Origin: Pseudomonadaceae bacterium SI-3
Lineage (GTDB): Bacteria; Pseudomonadota; Gammaproteobacteria; Pseudomonadales; Pseudomonadaceae
Assembly: GCA_004010935.1 (NCBI GenBank)
Contig: CP026511.1
Location: forward strand, 3,224,001 to 3,288,000
DNA length: 64,000 nucleotides
Direction: 5' to 3'
Positions 49,925-59,162 of the stretch are shown one piece after another; position 1 is the stretch's first letter, and each line of letters opens with the position of its first letter. The position numbers were made by a program, and so were the translations under genes. The notes beneath the pieces were generated by a model. That model ran no database searches. It was given only the letters and a program-made list of their open reading frames with translations, and had not been told where the DNA came from.

Positions 49925-50986
49925 ATGACAAATCAAGCACTGGTGGTCGGCTCGAGTGGGATCGTTGGCAGCGCGGTGTCTCGCCTGTTGGCCGAGGAAG
50001 GCTGGGCAGTCGCCGGCCTGGCACGGCGGCCGAGCGAGGAATCCGGGGTTACTCCGATCAGCGCAGACCTGCTGGACCCGACGGCGCTGTCTTCGGCGCT
50101 GGCCGACGTTTCGCCCACTCATCTCTTTCTGACCACCTGGGCGCGCCAAGCCAGTGAAGCGGAGAATATCCGCGTCAATGCACTGATGATTCGCAATGTG
50201 CTCGAAGCCGTTCGAGCTTCAGGCTCGGTTCGCCATGTGGCGCTGGTTACCGGGCTTAAACATTACCTCGGCCCATTCGAAGCCTACGGCAAGGGCACGC
50301 TGCCACAGACGCCGTTTCGTGAGGAACAAGGGCGGCTCGACGTCGAGAATTTCTACTACGCCCAGGAAGACGAGGTATTTGCGGCGGCCGAACGCGATGG
50401 CTTCACTTGGAGCGTTCACCGCCCCCACACCGTCACCGGAATCGCAGTCGGCAACGCGATGAACATGGCAACGACGCTGGCCGTGTACGCCTCGATCTGC
50501 CGTCAGACCGGTCGGCCTTTCCGCTTTCCGGGCTCGGAAGTCCAATGGAACAGCCTGACCGACATGACCGATGCGGGCCAGCTGGCACGGCACCTGCGCT
50601 GGGCTTCGACCACACCGGCCGCCGCCAACCAGGCCTTCAACATCGTCAACGGTGACGTGTTCCGCTGGAAGTGGATGTGGTCGCGCATTGCCGAGTGGTT
50701 CGGCATCGAGGCGGCGCCTTTCGACGGTCAACCCGCTCCGCTGGAGCAGCAGATGGCAAACGATGCCGAGGTCTGGGCAAAGATGGCCAAGCAGTTCGGT
50801 TTGGCTGAAGCGGATATCGGCAAGCTCACCTCGCCATGGCACACCGATGCAGACCTGGGTCGGCCTATCGAGGTGGTGACAGACATGTCGAAGAGCCGAA
50901 AGCTCGGGTTTCTGGACTATCAGGCGAGTGACGACGCGTTCTTCGACGTGTTCACCAAGCTGCGCGCCAGCAAACTCATCCCCTGA
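49925..50986 (+). CDS. PRISE-like short-chain reductase (SDR family)
   Basis: A 353-aa extended SDR. The NADPH-binding loop reads VVGSSGIVGSAVSRLL near the N-terminus. NFYYAQED (around 141-148) is the hallmark of the PRISE (progesterone 5-beta-reductase/iridoid synthase-like) subgroup that reduces enones, and HRPHTVTG follows. Bacterial substrates are unknown. ATG 49925 is preferred over TTG 49919. It is divergent from an HxlR regulator. Confidence 0.82.
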   Translation: MTNQALVVGSSGIVGSAVSRLLAEEGWAVAGLARRPSEESGVTPISADLLDPTALSSALADVSPTHLFLTTWARQASEAENIRVNALMIRNVLEAVRASGSVRHVALVTGLKHYLGPFEAYGKGTLPQTPFREEQGRLDVENFYYAQEDEVFAAAERDGFTWSVHRPHTVTGIAVGNAMNMATTLAVYASICRQTGRPFRFPGSEVQWNSLTDMTDAGQLARHLRWASTTPAAANQAFNIVNGDVFRWKWMWSRIAEWFGIEAAPFDGQPAPLEQQMANDAEVWAKMAKQFGLAEADIGKLTSPWHTDADLGRPIEVVTDMSKSRKLGFLDYQASDDAFFDVFTKLRASKLIP

Positions 50987-51064
50987 TCGGAGCCGGGTAT
51001 TCCGGGCCCACCGACGATTGGGCTGTCCCGTATACTCGCGCGTTTTCCGCGCGAGTCTTTTCCA

Positions 51065-51553
51065 GTGAGCAACAAACGTTACGCCTGCATCGGCCTGAGC
51101 AACCCGAAATCGCCATCCAACGTTGGCGCGATCATGCGAGCGGCCGGTTGCTATGGTGCGGCTTCGGTGTTCTACACCGGTACTCGTTATGACCGCGCCA
51201 GGGATTTCGTCACCGACACCAAGAAAGTCCATCAGGACATCCCACTGATAAACATCGATGACCTGCGCAAGATCCTGCCACTCGGCTGCGTGCCGGTGGC
51301 TGTGGAGCTGGTCGAGGGCGCGCGCCCTCTTCCCGAGTACACCCATCCGGATCGCGCGCTGTACATCTTCGGTGCCGAAGATGGCTCGCTGAGCAAAGAG
51401 ATCCGCGACTGGTGTGAAGACGTGGTCTACATCCCCACCAACGGCTGCATGAATTTGGCGGCGACGGTCAACGTGGTGCTCTACGACCGCCTGGCCAAGG
51501 GCAACAACACCCGCTCAGGCCCTGGATTTGGAGCGGCGCGTAAACCCTGTTGA
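51065..51553 (+). CDS. SPOUT-family (TrmH-like) RNA methyltransferase
   Basis: A 162-aa SpoU/TrmH-type methyltransferase using a trefoil-knot fold to methylate RNA ribose. Family motifs are NPKSPSNVGAIMRAAG (about 13-28), LYIFGAEDGSL and YIPTNGCMNLAATVNVVLYD. It lacks the extra RNA-binding domain of RlmB. The GTG start gives the expected N-terminus; the ribosome-binding site is weak. The target RNA is unknown. Confidence 0.83.
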   Translation: MSNKRYACIGLSNPKSPSNVGAIMRAAGCYGAASVFYTGTRYDRARDFVTDTKKVHQDIPLINIDDLRKILPLGCVPVAVELVEGARPLPEYTHPDRALYIFGAEDGSLSKEIRDWCEDVVYIPTNGCMNLAATVNVVLYDRLAKGNNTRSGPGFGAARKPC

Positions 51554-51606
51554 TCCGCTGCTGAAGATTCACTCCCAGATAGAGAAGCCCGCACTCGCTT
51601 GGCGTT

Positions 51607-52344
51607 TCAGGAGATATCGATCTGATACCGAAACCCCTCGGCCGCGGCACGGGTGAGGCGGTATTCCAACGGTGATCGGTCGTAGCCCAAGGCGATGCGC
51701 TCGATGGTGACGACCGGGGCGCCCTTTTCGATCGAAAGGGTTGCAGCCATGTCGCCGTCGGCCGCGCCAACGGTGAGGGTTTCCTTAGCCGAGGCGATGC
51801 ACTGGCCACATTGCTGCTCGTAGAACGGATAGAGCAGCTCTCCAAAGTCCTCGGGGTCGACATCCATCAGCGCACCGAAACGGTTGGCCGGAAGCCAGAT
51901 ATCTTCGTGAAACAGCGTGCGGCCTTCGATCATGCGCAGGCGCTCCATGTGCACGACCTGCTCGCCCTTGCCTAATTCCAAAGCGTTGGTGACCCCCTGC
52001 GACGGCTTTTGCAGCGTCTTGGAGAGGATGCGGCTGGTGGGGATTTCCCGTCCGCCACTGGCATCTACCTGACGAAAGAAGCGCGCCAGCGAGGCATCGA
52101 AGTTCGGGCGGCGCACGAAGGTGCCACGGCCTTGACTGCGCAACAGCAGCCCCTCGTTGACCAGCGTATCCACCGCCTTGCGCACCGTGCCGATGGCTAC
52201 GCCGTAATGCCGGGTCAGCTCAGCTTCGGTGGGAATTGGTGCGCCGGGCGTCCATTCCCCGGCTGCGATCTTGGCCAGCATTTCTTCTCTCAGGCGCTGA
52301 TAGAGCGGCAGGCGCTCGTCATATCCGAGTGTCGAGGTGTTCAT
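51607..52344 (-). CDS. GntR-family regulator with UTRA domain
   Basis: A 245-aa GntR/HutC regulator: winged helix (PTEAELTRHYGVAIGTVRKA, about 39-58; GRGTFV wing) and a UTRA ligand domain with FHEDIWLPANRF and the closing PLEYRLTRA. It is divergent from an amidohydrolase-transporter pair across 196 bp that holds an inverted repeat, so it probably represses that operon until a pathway metabolite binds. Confidence 0.88.
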   Translation of the reverse strand: MNTSTLGYDERLPLYQRLREEMLAKIAAGEWTPGAPIPTEAELTRHYGVAIGTVRKAVDTLVNEGLLLRSQGRGTFVRRPNFDASLARFFRQVDASGGREIPTSRILSKTLQKPSQGVTNALELGKGEQVVHMERLRMIEGRTLFHEDIWLPANRFGALMDVDPEDFGELLYPFYEQQCGQCIASAKETLTVGAADGDMAATLSIEKGAPVVTIERIALGYDRSPLEYRLTRAAAEGFRYQIDIS

Positions 52345-52396
52345 CTATTGATCAGTCCATATCCGAGGCGCAGCCACTTTATCACTGCGGCGTCGA

Positions 52397-52446
52397 TTGA
52401 CAGATATCTAGCACTGCAGATATGGTCATACATTCATATATATGAC
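52397..52446 (+). promoter_or_regulatory. Promoter and candidate GntR operator
   Basis: TTGACA at 52397-52402 is followed after 17-18 bp by ATATGGT (-10-like). Overlapping the start point is GTCATA-N10-TATGAC (52425-52446), an inverted repeat placed to block transcription of the amidohydrolase operon. Confidence 0.5.
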
Positions 52447-52540
52447 TAGTTATCCAGCTTGAGTGTCAGCGCTGATTAGGCTCGCTTCTTGGCCTGCCGT
52501 CTACGTCAGTCACAACAACAATCGACCAGGGTCTTTGCTT

Positions 52541-53374
52541 ATGGATCGCCTCCTTCCGCCCGGACTGCACGGCATAGATGCACACGCGCACATCTTCCGC
52601 CAGGATCTGCCAATGGTGCCAGGGCGCCGCTACAGCCCGCACTACGATGCGCTGATCGAGCACTACCTCGCACACCTCGACCGTCACGGCCTGGCCCACG
52701 GCGTGCTAATCCAGCCCAGTTTTCTCGGCACCGACAACCGCCACCTGCTCGAGGCGCTACGCCGTTATCCGCAGCGGCTGCGTGCCGTGGCGGTAGTCGA
52801 GCCGGACGTCAGCGAGGCGCAGCTGGACGAACTGGGTGAGGCCGGCGTCGTGGGTGTTCGTCTGAACCTCATCGGCAAGAAATTGGCCGATTACCGTGGC
52901 CACGCCTGGAGCGCCTTGTTCCAGCGATTGGCCCAGCGTGGCTGGCAGGTCGAGATTCAGCGCGGCATCGATGACGTGGCATTGATCGTTCCGGCCATCC
53001 TGGCCTGCGGCGTCGACGTGGTGATCGATCACTTCGGCCTGCCCACTGGCGGCATCGACAGCACCAAGCCCAACCATGTGGCCTTTCTCTCGTTGCTCGG
53101 CAACGAGCGCTTATGGCTCAAGCTGTCTGCGCCCTACCGCAGCCAGTCGGACCTGGCTCAGGCACTGCGGGTTCTGGCGCAAGTGCGCGAGGCCGGCGGT
53201 GGCCTCTCGCGTTTCCTCTGGGGCAGCGACTGGCCCAACACCCAGTTCGAGGATCAGACCGACTACGACCGACAGGTCGCCTTCATCGCGGCGCTGTTAC
53301 CGGACCTGAACGAACGCGCCCAGGTACTGCTGGATAACCCGGCAAAGCTGTTCGGCTTCGGCGTTTCCCGCTAA
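52541..53374 (+). CDS. TIM-barrel amidohydrolase (lactonase-like)
   Basis: A 277-aa amidohydrolase_2 protein. Metal-binding DAHAHIF (about 14-20), active-site H in VIDHFGLP, and LWGSDWPNTQF near the C-terminus match the 2-pyrone-4,6-dicarboxylate/4-sulfomuconolactone hydrolase group that opens dicarboxylic lactones. The next gene encodes a carboxylate transporter, supporting a carboxylated lactone substrate; the compound is unknown. AGGG lies about 10 nt upstream of the ATG. Confidence 0.78.
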   Translation: MDRLLPPGLHGIDAHAHIFRQDLPMVPGRRYSPHYDALIEHYLAHLDRHGLAHGVLIQPSFLGTDNRHLLEALRRYPQRLRAVAVVEPDVSEAQLDELGEAGVVGVRLNLIGKKLADYRGHAWSALFQRLAQRGWQVEIQRGIDDVALIVPAILACGVDVVIDHFGLPTGGIDSTKPNHVAFLSLLGNERLWLKLSAPYRSQSDLAQALRVLAQVREAGGGLSRFLWGSDWPNTQFEDQTDYDRQVAFIAALLPDLNERAQVLLDNPAKLFGFGVSR

Positions 53375-53404
53375 ACGATCCATAACAACAATAGGACTTC
53401 TCTC

Positions 53405-54706
53405 ATGATGAGCCTGCTCGTCGTCGCGGCAATCGTGGTTGCCGTCGCCCTTGGCTACAAGACCAAGATCAACATTGGTCTGTTCGCCATCGCCTTTGCC
53501 TATCTGATCGGCTGTTTCGGAATGGGGCTCAGCCCCTCCGAGGTCATCAGCATGTGGCCGCTGAAGATCTTCTTTATCATCTTCGCGGTGTGCCTGTTCT
53601 ACAGCTTCGCCACCGTCAACGGCACGCTGGAAAAGCTGGCCGAGCACCTGATCTACCGCTGCCGAACCATGCCCCAGCTGCTGCCCTTCGCAGTCTTTTT
53701 CACCGCCACGGTGATTTCAGCAATGGGCGCGGGTTATTACACGGTGCTGGCATTCATGGCGCCAATCACCCTGCTGCTGTGCGAGCGCACCGGGATGAGC
53801 CTAATCACCGGAGGCATGGCGGTGAACTACGGGGCCTTGAGCGGGGCGAACTTCGTCTCCAGCCAGAGCGGCATCATCTTTCGCGGCCTGATGGTCAACG
53901 CCGGCATCCCGGAAAACGAGGCCTTCATCAACGCTGCGGCGATCTTCGTCAGCACCCTGGTGGTTCCGTTGGTGGTGATCTCCATGCTGGTGTTCTTCAC
54001 GGGACACGGCAAGGCGATGAAGGCTACGGCGTACGTGGCAGCCGAGCCAACGCCGCTGAACCGCGAACAGAAGATTACCCTGTGGCTGACGCTGACGATG
54101 ATGGCCATCGTTCTGGCTGCGCCCATCACCCAGATCGCCTTTCCGGATAACGCAACGGTCAGCTTCATCAACTCGAAGATGGACATCGGTCTAATCGCCA
54201 GCCTGTTCTCCGTGATCGCCCTGCTGCTCAAGCTGGGCGACGAGCGCAAGGCCATGGCCTCGGTGCCCTGGGCAACACTGATCATGATCTGCGGCGTGGG
54301 CATGCTCATCTCGGTCGCGATCAAGGCTGGGACCATCGACCTGCTTGCCTCATGGATGGGCAATAGCATTCCGCCGATCATGGTGCCGATCGTCTTCGGT
54401 ATCGTCGCAGCCTTCATGTCGCTGTTCTCCAGCACGCTGGGCGTGGTGACACCGGCGCTGTTCCCGATGGTGCCACCGATTGCCGCGGCGCTCGGGATCG
54501 ACCCGATGGTGCTTTTCGTTGCCATCGTGGTCGGCGCGCAGGCCACCTCGATCTCGCCGTTCTCCTCTGGCGGCAGCCTGATTCTCGGCTCATGTCCCAC
54601 GGAGCAGAGCCGCACTTCACTGTTCCCGCAACTCTTGTTTCGAGCGGCGCCCCTGGGCTTCGTTGCCGCCCTGGTTTTCAACGCGTTGCTGACTTTCGGC
54701 TACTGA
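53405..54706 (+). CDS. MatC/SLC13-like carboxylate transporter
   Basis: A 433-aa inner-membrane permease with about 12 helices. The N-terminus and repeated loops (MGAGYYTVLAFMAPI; GALSGANFVSSQSG; GAQATSISPFSSGG) are those of MatC/dicarboxylate carriers of the ion transporter superfamily. It follows the amidohydrolase by 30 bp and so probably imports that enzyme's substrate. Two adjacent ATGs are possible (53405, 53408). A strong hairpin terminator follows. Confidence 0.8.
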   Translation: MMSLLVVAAIVVAVALGYKTKINIGLFAIAFAYLIGCFGMGLSPSEVISMWPLKIFFIIFAVCLFYSFATVNGTLEKLAEHLIYRCRTMPQLLPFAVFFTATVISAMGAGYYTVLAFMAPITLLLCERTGMSLITGGMAVNYGALSGANFVSSQSGIIFRGLMVNAGIPENEAFINAAAIFVSTLVVPLVVISMLVFFTGHGKAMKATAYVAAEPTPLNREQKITLWLTLTMMAIVLAAPITQIAFPDNATVSFINSKMDIGLIASLFSVIALLLKLGDERKAMASVPWATLIMICGVGMLISVAIKAGTIDLLASWMGNSIPPIMVPIVFGIVAAFMSLFSSTLGVVTPALFPMVPPIAAALGIDPMVLFVAIVVGAQATSISPFSSGGSLILGSCPTEQSRTSLFPQLLFRAAPLGFVAALVFNALLTFGY

Positions 54707-54765
54707 CGGCGTTGCCATGGCCCGAACAGCGGGTCATGGGCGGAGACGCCACACGAGTCGTCAGC

Positions 54766-54798
54766 GGCGGCCGGGCACTTCGGCCCGGCCGCCCTTTT
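54766..54798 (+). terminator. Terminator-like hairpin between transporter and chemoreceptor
   Basis: GGCGGCCGGGC and GCCCGGCCGCC form a perfect 11-bp stem around ACTTCG, followed by CTTTTG. It lies 20 nt before the chemoreceptor ATG, so it ends the upstream operon and could attenuate read-through. Confidence 0.75.
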
Positions 54799-54817
54799 GA
54801 GGTAAGGAGAAAATCAA

Positions 54818-56740
54818 ATGAAGGATTGGTTCGCCAATATCAGCATGACCAGAAAGCTGGCGATCGGCTTCGGCTCGGTGCTGCTACTGACCGCAGGCTT
54901 GGCCGCCTCCGGCTGGCTCGGCTTAAAGGGGGTCACGCACCGCAGCGCCTTGATGGAGCAAATCGCTTCGCTGAACGAATCGCTGAGCAACCTGAAAGTG
55001 GCGCGCCTGCACTACATGCTTGAAAATGGTGATCCACAAGCGGGCGAGGCGGTCGACGAGGCTATAGACGGGTTCTCGTCTCGCCTCGAGGCGGTCTCGA
55101 AAAGCTTCTCCCAGCCCGAGAACCTGGCGCTCCTGCACAAGCAAGGCGAACTGATTCAGCGCTATGGCGAATCCCTGAACACGATGCGTGACGCCTACGC
55201 CGCCGGCAAGGCTGCACGCACGGAGATGGGCAGGCAGGCCAAGCTCGCCAGCGAGCCAATCGACGCCATGGGCAAGGCTGTAGAGCAAATGCCGGACGAC
55301 GCGCCCAACCGCTACACAGCCTTCAAGGCCATCTCAGACCTGCGCATGAACTGGCAACTGGTGCGCTACCAGATGCGAGGCTACAACACGACGCCCACAG
55401 CCGAGGTGGCTTCGCTGGTCGAGCAGCAGATCGCCCACGCCCGGCGCTCCGCGGCACGCCTGCAGGCGGTGCTTGGAAACGGCTTCGCCGCCCAGGTAGC
55501 CGTTACCGAACAGGCGCTCGATGGCTATCTCGCCGCCCTCAATGCCGTCGTTGCCCAGACCGAAGCCATCGCAGCGGCACGCCAGCAAATGACAAGCCAG
55601 ACAGATGAGATCAACCATCTCGGCATGAGTTTGACCCAAACCCAGGATGCTCAACGCGACGCGGAAACCGTGCAGGCTCAGGTCACCCAACTCACCGTCA
55701 CCATGCTGGCGTTGCTCATCGGCTTGTTGGCCGCCTGGGTGATCACCCGGCAGATCACCCGCCCCCTGGCCGAGACTCTTGCGGTTGTCAGGAACATCGC
55801 CGCGGGCGACCTGACCGACCACCACCACATCGACCGACAGGACGAGATAGGCGCGCTGCAACAGGGCGTGATGGGCATGGCGGCGACCCTGCGTGAGCTT
55901 ATCGGCGGGATCCGCGACAGCGTTACACAAATGGCCAGCGCTGCGGAGCAGCTGTCGGCCATCACCGAGCAGACCAGCGTGGGAATGAACAGCCAGAAGA
56001 TCGAAACCGATCAGGTCGCCACTGCGATGCATGAGATGGCCGCCACCGTGCAGGAAGTCGCGCGTAATGCCCAGGACGCTTCGATGGCCGCGACGGACGC
56101 TGATCGTGAGGCGCGTGCCGGTGACGCCGTGGTATCCGAGGCGATCGCTCAGATCGAGCGGCTGTCCGAGGAGATGCTCCGCTCGAGCGGGGCGATGGCC
56201 GAGCTGGAGTCGGAAAGCAACCGGATCGGCAGCGTCATGGACGTAATCAAGGCCGTGGCAGACCAGACCAACCTGCTGGCCCTCAATGCAGCCATCGAAG
56301 CCGCACGTGCCGGTGAGGCGGGTCGTGGCTTCGCCGTGGTCGCTGATGAAGTTCGTAGCCTGGCGCAGCGCACGCAGAAATCGACCGAAGAGATCGAGCA
56401 ACTGGTAGCCGGCCTGCAACAGGGCACGCAGCAGGCGGCGGTCGCGATGCGCAACAGCCACAGCCTCACCGAAAGCGGCGTTGGGCTGACCCGCCAGGCG
56501 GGGCTGGCGCTGAACGGGATAACCGCCAAGGTCTCGAACATCCAGGCGATGAACCAACAAATTGCCGCTGCGGCCGAACAGCAGAGCGCGGTAGCCGAGG
56601 AAATCAGCCGCAGCGTAGTGAACGTGCGCGACATTTCCGAACAGACCGCAACGGCCAGTGATGAAACTGCGGCATCGAGTATCGAGCTGGCGCGCCTCGG
56701 CAACGAGCTACAGGCGATGGTTAGTCGTTTTCGCGTGTAG
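54818..56740 (+). CDS. Methyl-accepting chemotaxis protein, HBM-type sensor
   Basis: A 640-aa chemoreceptor. TM1 (about 13-34), an all-helical periplasmic domain of about 250 residues (size of the helical bimodular HBM domain, as in McpS), TM2 (about 289-308), HAMP, and the cytoplasmic hairpin with [21 protein letters not shown] as the conserved tip. HBM receptors often bind organic acids, in keeping with the carboxylate transporter just upstream. No FliA -10 is seen upstream. AAGGAG fixes the start. Confidence 0.88.
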   Translation: MKDWFANISMTRKLAIGFGSVLLLTAGLAASGWLGLKGVTHRSALMEQIASLNESLSNLKVARLHYMLENGDPQAGEAVDEAIDGFSSRLEAVSKSFSQPENLALLHKQGELIQRYGESLNTMRDAYAAGKAARTEMGRQAKLASEPIDAMGKAVEQMPDDAPNRYTAFKAISDLRMNWQLVRYQMRGYNTTPTAEVASLVEQQIAHARRSAARLQAVLGNGFAAQVAVTEQALDGYLAALNAVVAQTEAIAAARQQMTSQTDEINHLGMSLTQTQDAQRDAETVQAQVTQLTVTMLALLIGLLAAWVITRQITRPLAETLAVVRNIAAGDLTDHHHIDRQDEIGALQQGVMGMAATLRELIGGIRDSVTQMASAAEQLSAITEQTSVGMNSQKIETDQVATAMHEMAATVQEVARNAQDASMAATDADREARAGDAVVSEAIAQIERLSEEMLRSSGAMAELESESNRIGSVMDVIKAVADQTNLLALNAAIEAARAGEAGRGFAVVADEVRSLAQRTQKSTEEIEQLVAGLQQGTQQAAVAMRNSHSLTESGVGLTRQAGLALNGITAKVSNIQAMNQQIAAAAEQQSAVAEEISRSVVNVRDISEQTATASDETAASSIELARLGNELQAMVSRFRV

Positions 56741-56788
56741 CACAGGGCACCTCGCGCGGTAGCGGCGTCGGCATAGCCCGGAACACTC

Positions 56789-56857
56789 ACGGCCGACGCA
56801 CCGATTACCGTATTGCGCGATACCCAGCCGACGTCCGTCGTCGATGCCTGCAAATAG
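56789..56857 (+). pseudogene. Remnant of a cupin gene (paralogue of 40104-40451)
   Basis: 23 codons reading TADAPITVLRDTQP..VVDACK then TAG match codons 1-22 of the cupin at 40104, and similarity extends into the CCCGGA ribosome-binding region. The start is changed from ATG to ACG and the rest of the gene is missing. As with the intact copy, it lies immediately after a chemoreceptor gene. Confidence 0.8.
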
Positions 56858-56881
56858 AGCCCGAACAGCAGTACAGCGGGA

Positions 56882-57010
56882 TCACGCCGGCTTCATCATC
56901 ACTAGAATGAAACCGGCGACGATACCGGCCACGGCGATTGCCCAGCCGATCCGATGCGCACGGTTCTTTTCTGCTTGCCGAACAGGGTCTACTGGCTTTT
57001 TCTTTCTCAC
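56882..57010 (-). CDS. Small single-TM protein
   Basis: A 42-aa frame starting GTG, reading (M)RKKKPVDPVRQAEKNRAHR then a hydrophobic helix IGWAIAVAGIVAGFILVMM and KPA. A basic N-terminus followed by one membrane helix predicts an N-in inner-membrane microprotein. AGGT lies 5-8 nt upstream. Function is unknown. It could be a chance frame, but the amphipathic organisation supports it. Confidence 0.5.
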   Translation of the reverse strand: MRKKKPVDPVRQAEKNRAHRIGWAIAVAGIVAGFILVMMKPA

Positions 57011-57158
57011 GATCTACCTGCTTTTGAAAAAAACACGACTGCTGACTAGCACGTTGCTACCGAGCTTGAGGCGCGTCTTTTTAGGCTGGGCCGATCGAAT
57101 TGTCCAGTACGCTGCTTGGCGAAGGGCCCCCTGCGACCAATGGAACAGGTGCCGCCGG

Positions 57159-57308
57159 CTATCCGAGCGGGCTCTCTCCAGCATTCGGCTCGTCTTTGGG
57201 CTCTACCGTTTCCTCCGGGTCGTTTTCGCCCGAATCAGGCGCGTCGCCATATTCGTCATAGTCTGGTGGGGTCAGGCCATCCTTGAGTGGATCGTTAGGG
57301 TCGGTCAT
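57159..57308 (-). CDS. Small acidic hypothetical protein
   Basis: A 49-aa frame starting MTDPNDPLKDGLTPPDYDEY, Asp/Glu/Pro-rich to the end (ESPLG). AGGACC precedes the ATG by 6 nt. Its composition resembles the 51-aa protein at 3498-3653. It is probably disordered; function is unknown. Confidence 0.5.
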   Translation of the reverse strand: MTDPNDPLKDGLTPPDYDEYGDAPDSGENDPEETVEPKDEPNAGESPLG

Positions 57309-57452
57309 GTCAGTGGTCCTGATCTGTTGCGTGAAAGATGAACAGCTCAGTTGTTCGAACGCTCCTCTCTACGAAATGTTCGCAGGCGACCGATCAGGAT
57401 CCGAAAATACTCGCCATCGTTTAGGTCAGGCGTTGCGTTCGCGCGGCACCGG

Positions 57453-58301
57453 TTAGGGCGCACCGAAGAGTGCGACCCAGTAGATGCCCGCATCGCTCTG
57501 CGGATCTACCGCATAGGCCGCACCCAGCTCACTGAATTGCGGGTTCATCAGATTGGCGCAGTGTCCTGGGTTCGCCAGCCAGCCTTCAACGATCTCGCGG
57601 GGTCGATCCAGCGCGGCAGCGATGTTCTGGGCGACCGGCGCACCGGGATAACCGGCCAGCTCCGCCCTGTCGCCCGGCGTACGTCCATCCCGATCCAGGT
57701 GGCTGAAGAAGTTGCCGTTGGCCATGGCTCGGCTGTGGGCCTCGGAGAGGCCGGCAAGCGTTGTGTTCCAGTTAAGCGGAGCGGCTGCAGCGAAGGGTTT
57801 GCCAGCACACTGGCGCGCGCTGGCACGCACGCGATTGATTTCGTCGAGTAGCGCCTGCCCTTCTGCCTGCGCGTCTTTCAAATGCCCGCCGAGCATCGGC
57901 CGCGCCAGCACGATGCGCCAGTCGCGCCCCTCGCGACTGACGCCGATGTCGGCGTATTGCGGATCGAGCACCACGCGACAGAAGCTTTCGCGCAGCGCCT
58001 GCATCGCGGCTTGTGCATCACGCGGCCCCGACAGGCTGACGGCCTGAACGTTGGCCATCGGATAACCGTTGCGGGCCAATGAGCCCTGCAGATCACCGGC
58101 GCCAGTGGCAGGCAACACCAGGCGCGGGTCGGACGAAAGGGCCGTCAGCTCCTCACTCGCCCGGTCTTCGCAACGCTGTACTTCACTGCGGTAGGCGTTG
58201 ATCGTCTCGATCAATTGCGCCTCCTCCGCTGCGCTGGCCGCAATCGCCATAGCGCTGCCGGTGAGCGTTACCAAAAGCAGTGAGAGGGAAAGCAGGCGCA
58301 T
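57453..58301 (-). CDS. Secreted CAP (SCP/PR-1) domain protein
   Basis: A 282-aa protein with signal peptide MRLLSLSLLLVTLTGSAMA. Residues about 165-282 form a CAP domain: LNWNTTLAGLSEAHSRAMA, NFFSHLDRDG (metal/cavity His), VAQNIAAALDRPREIVEGW, SELGAAYA. The first half is not recognised. Bacterial CAP proteins are secreted and often uncharacterised. GGAG sits 7 nt upstream of the chosen ATG. It is divergent from a response regulator. Confidence 0.83.
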   Translation of the reverse strand: MRLLSLSLLLVTLTGSAMAIAASAAEEAQLIETINAYRSEVQRCEDRASEELTALSSDPRLVLPATGAGDLQGSLARNGYPMANVQAVSLSGPRDAQAAMQALRESFCRVVLDPQYADIGVSREGRDWRIVLARPMLGGHLKDAQAEGQALLDEINRVRASARQCAGKPFAAAAPLNWNTTLAGLSEAHSRAMANGNFFSHLDRDGRTPGDRAELAGYPGAPVAQNIAAALDRPREIVEGWLANPGHCANLMNPQFSELGAAYAVDPQSDAGIYWVALFGAP

Positions 58302-58460
58302 GAAGATCTCCAGATAGCACGAATGCGGACGCTGAAGATGCACCGGGCACGCCCCGGAAGTCGAGCCCATGTGGCGAACCAACCCCTTGAACCAGGGACA
58401 TGCTTGCCGTTCCGCCCCTGCCGCAATCTATAATCGTTCTTATTTGCACCGGAACTCTGC

Positions 58461-59162
58461 ATGACCTCCTGCGCAGCTCGCCAGATACTGGCGATCGAAG
58501 ACGACCCGATCCTCGGCCCTCACCTGAAAACCTCTCTGGAACATCGTGGCTTTCACGTCACCCTCGCCGATGACGGCCCGACCGGCCTCGCATTGGCCAG
58601 CGAAGCGACGTATGACCTGATCCTGCTGGATGTGATGCTGCCTGAACTCAGCGGCATGGAGTTGCTGACCCGGTTGCGCGAGCAACGCCGCACACCTGTG
58701 CTGATGATGTCAGCGTTGGGCAACGAGGCGCACCGCATACAGGGCTTCGACAGCGGCGCCGACGACTACCTGCCCAAGCCATTCAGTATCGAGGAGTTGC
58801 AGGTGCGCATCGCTGCCATCCTGCGGCGGGTGGCCTATGAGCGCAGCGTACCTGCAACGCCGAATCAGGATGCGGTGCGCTTCGATGACCAACGCAGCGA
58901 CCTGCTGTACGAAGGCCGATGGATCGGCCTGACGGCCACCGAATATCGACTGATGAAGGTCCTGCACGACGCCGCTGGCGAAGTGTTGAGCAAGCCGTTT
59001 CTCTACCAGCAGGCGCTGCGCCGCGGCTATTCACAGCATGATCGCAGCCTGGACATGCATATCAGCAATATCCGCCGCAAGCTGGCGCGCGAACAGGTGG
59101 CAACCCTGCGCCTGGAGTCCGTGTGGGGCAAAGGCTACGTGCTGGAACTGCAGGCGAGCTGA
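58461..59162 (+). CDS. Response regulator, OmpR family (PfeR/PirR-like)
   Basis: A 233-aa regulator. Receiver: phospho-acceptor D57 (LILLDVMLPELSG), K106 (LPKPFS). DNA-binding winged helix: LTATEYRLMKVL, SLDMHISNIRRKL, VWGKGYVL. Its stop overlaps the kinase start (TGATG). With the kinase and the TonB receptor downstream it resembles siderophore-receptor systems such as PfeRS-PfeA; the name is not certain. Confidence 0.85.
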   Translation: MTSCAARQILAIEDDPILGPHLKTSLEHRGFHVTLADDGPTGLALASEATYDLILLDVMLPELSGMELLTRLREQRRTPVLMMSALGNEAHRIQGFDSGADDYLPKPFSIEELQVRIAAILRRVAYERSVPATPNQDAVRFDDQRSDLLYEGRWIGLTATEYRLMKVLHDAAGEVLSKPFLYQQALRRGYSQHDRSLDMHISNIRRKLAREQVATLRLESVWGKGYVLELQAS

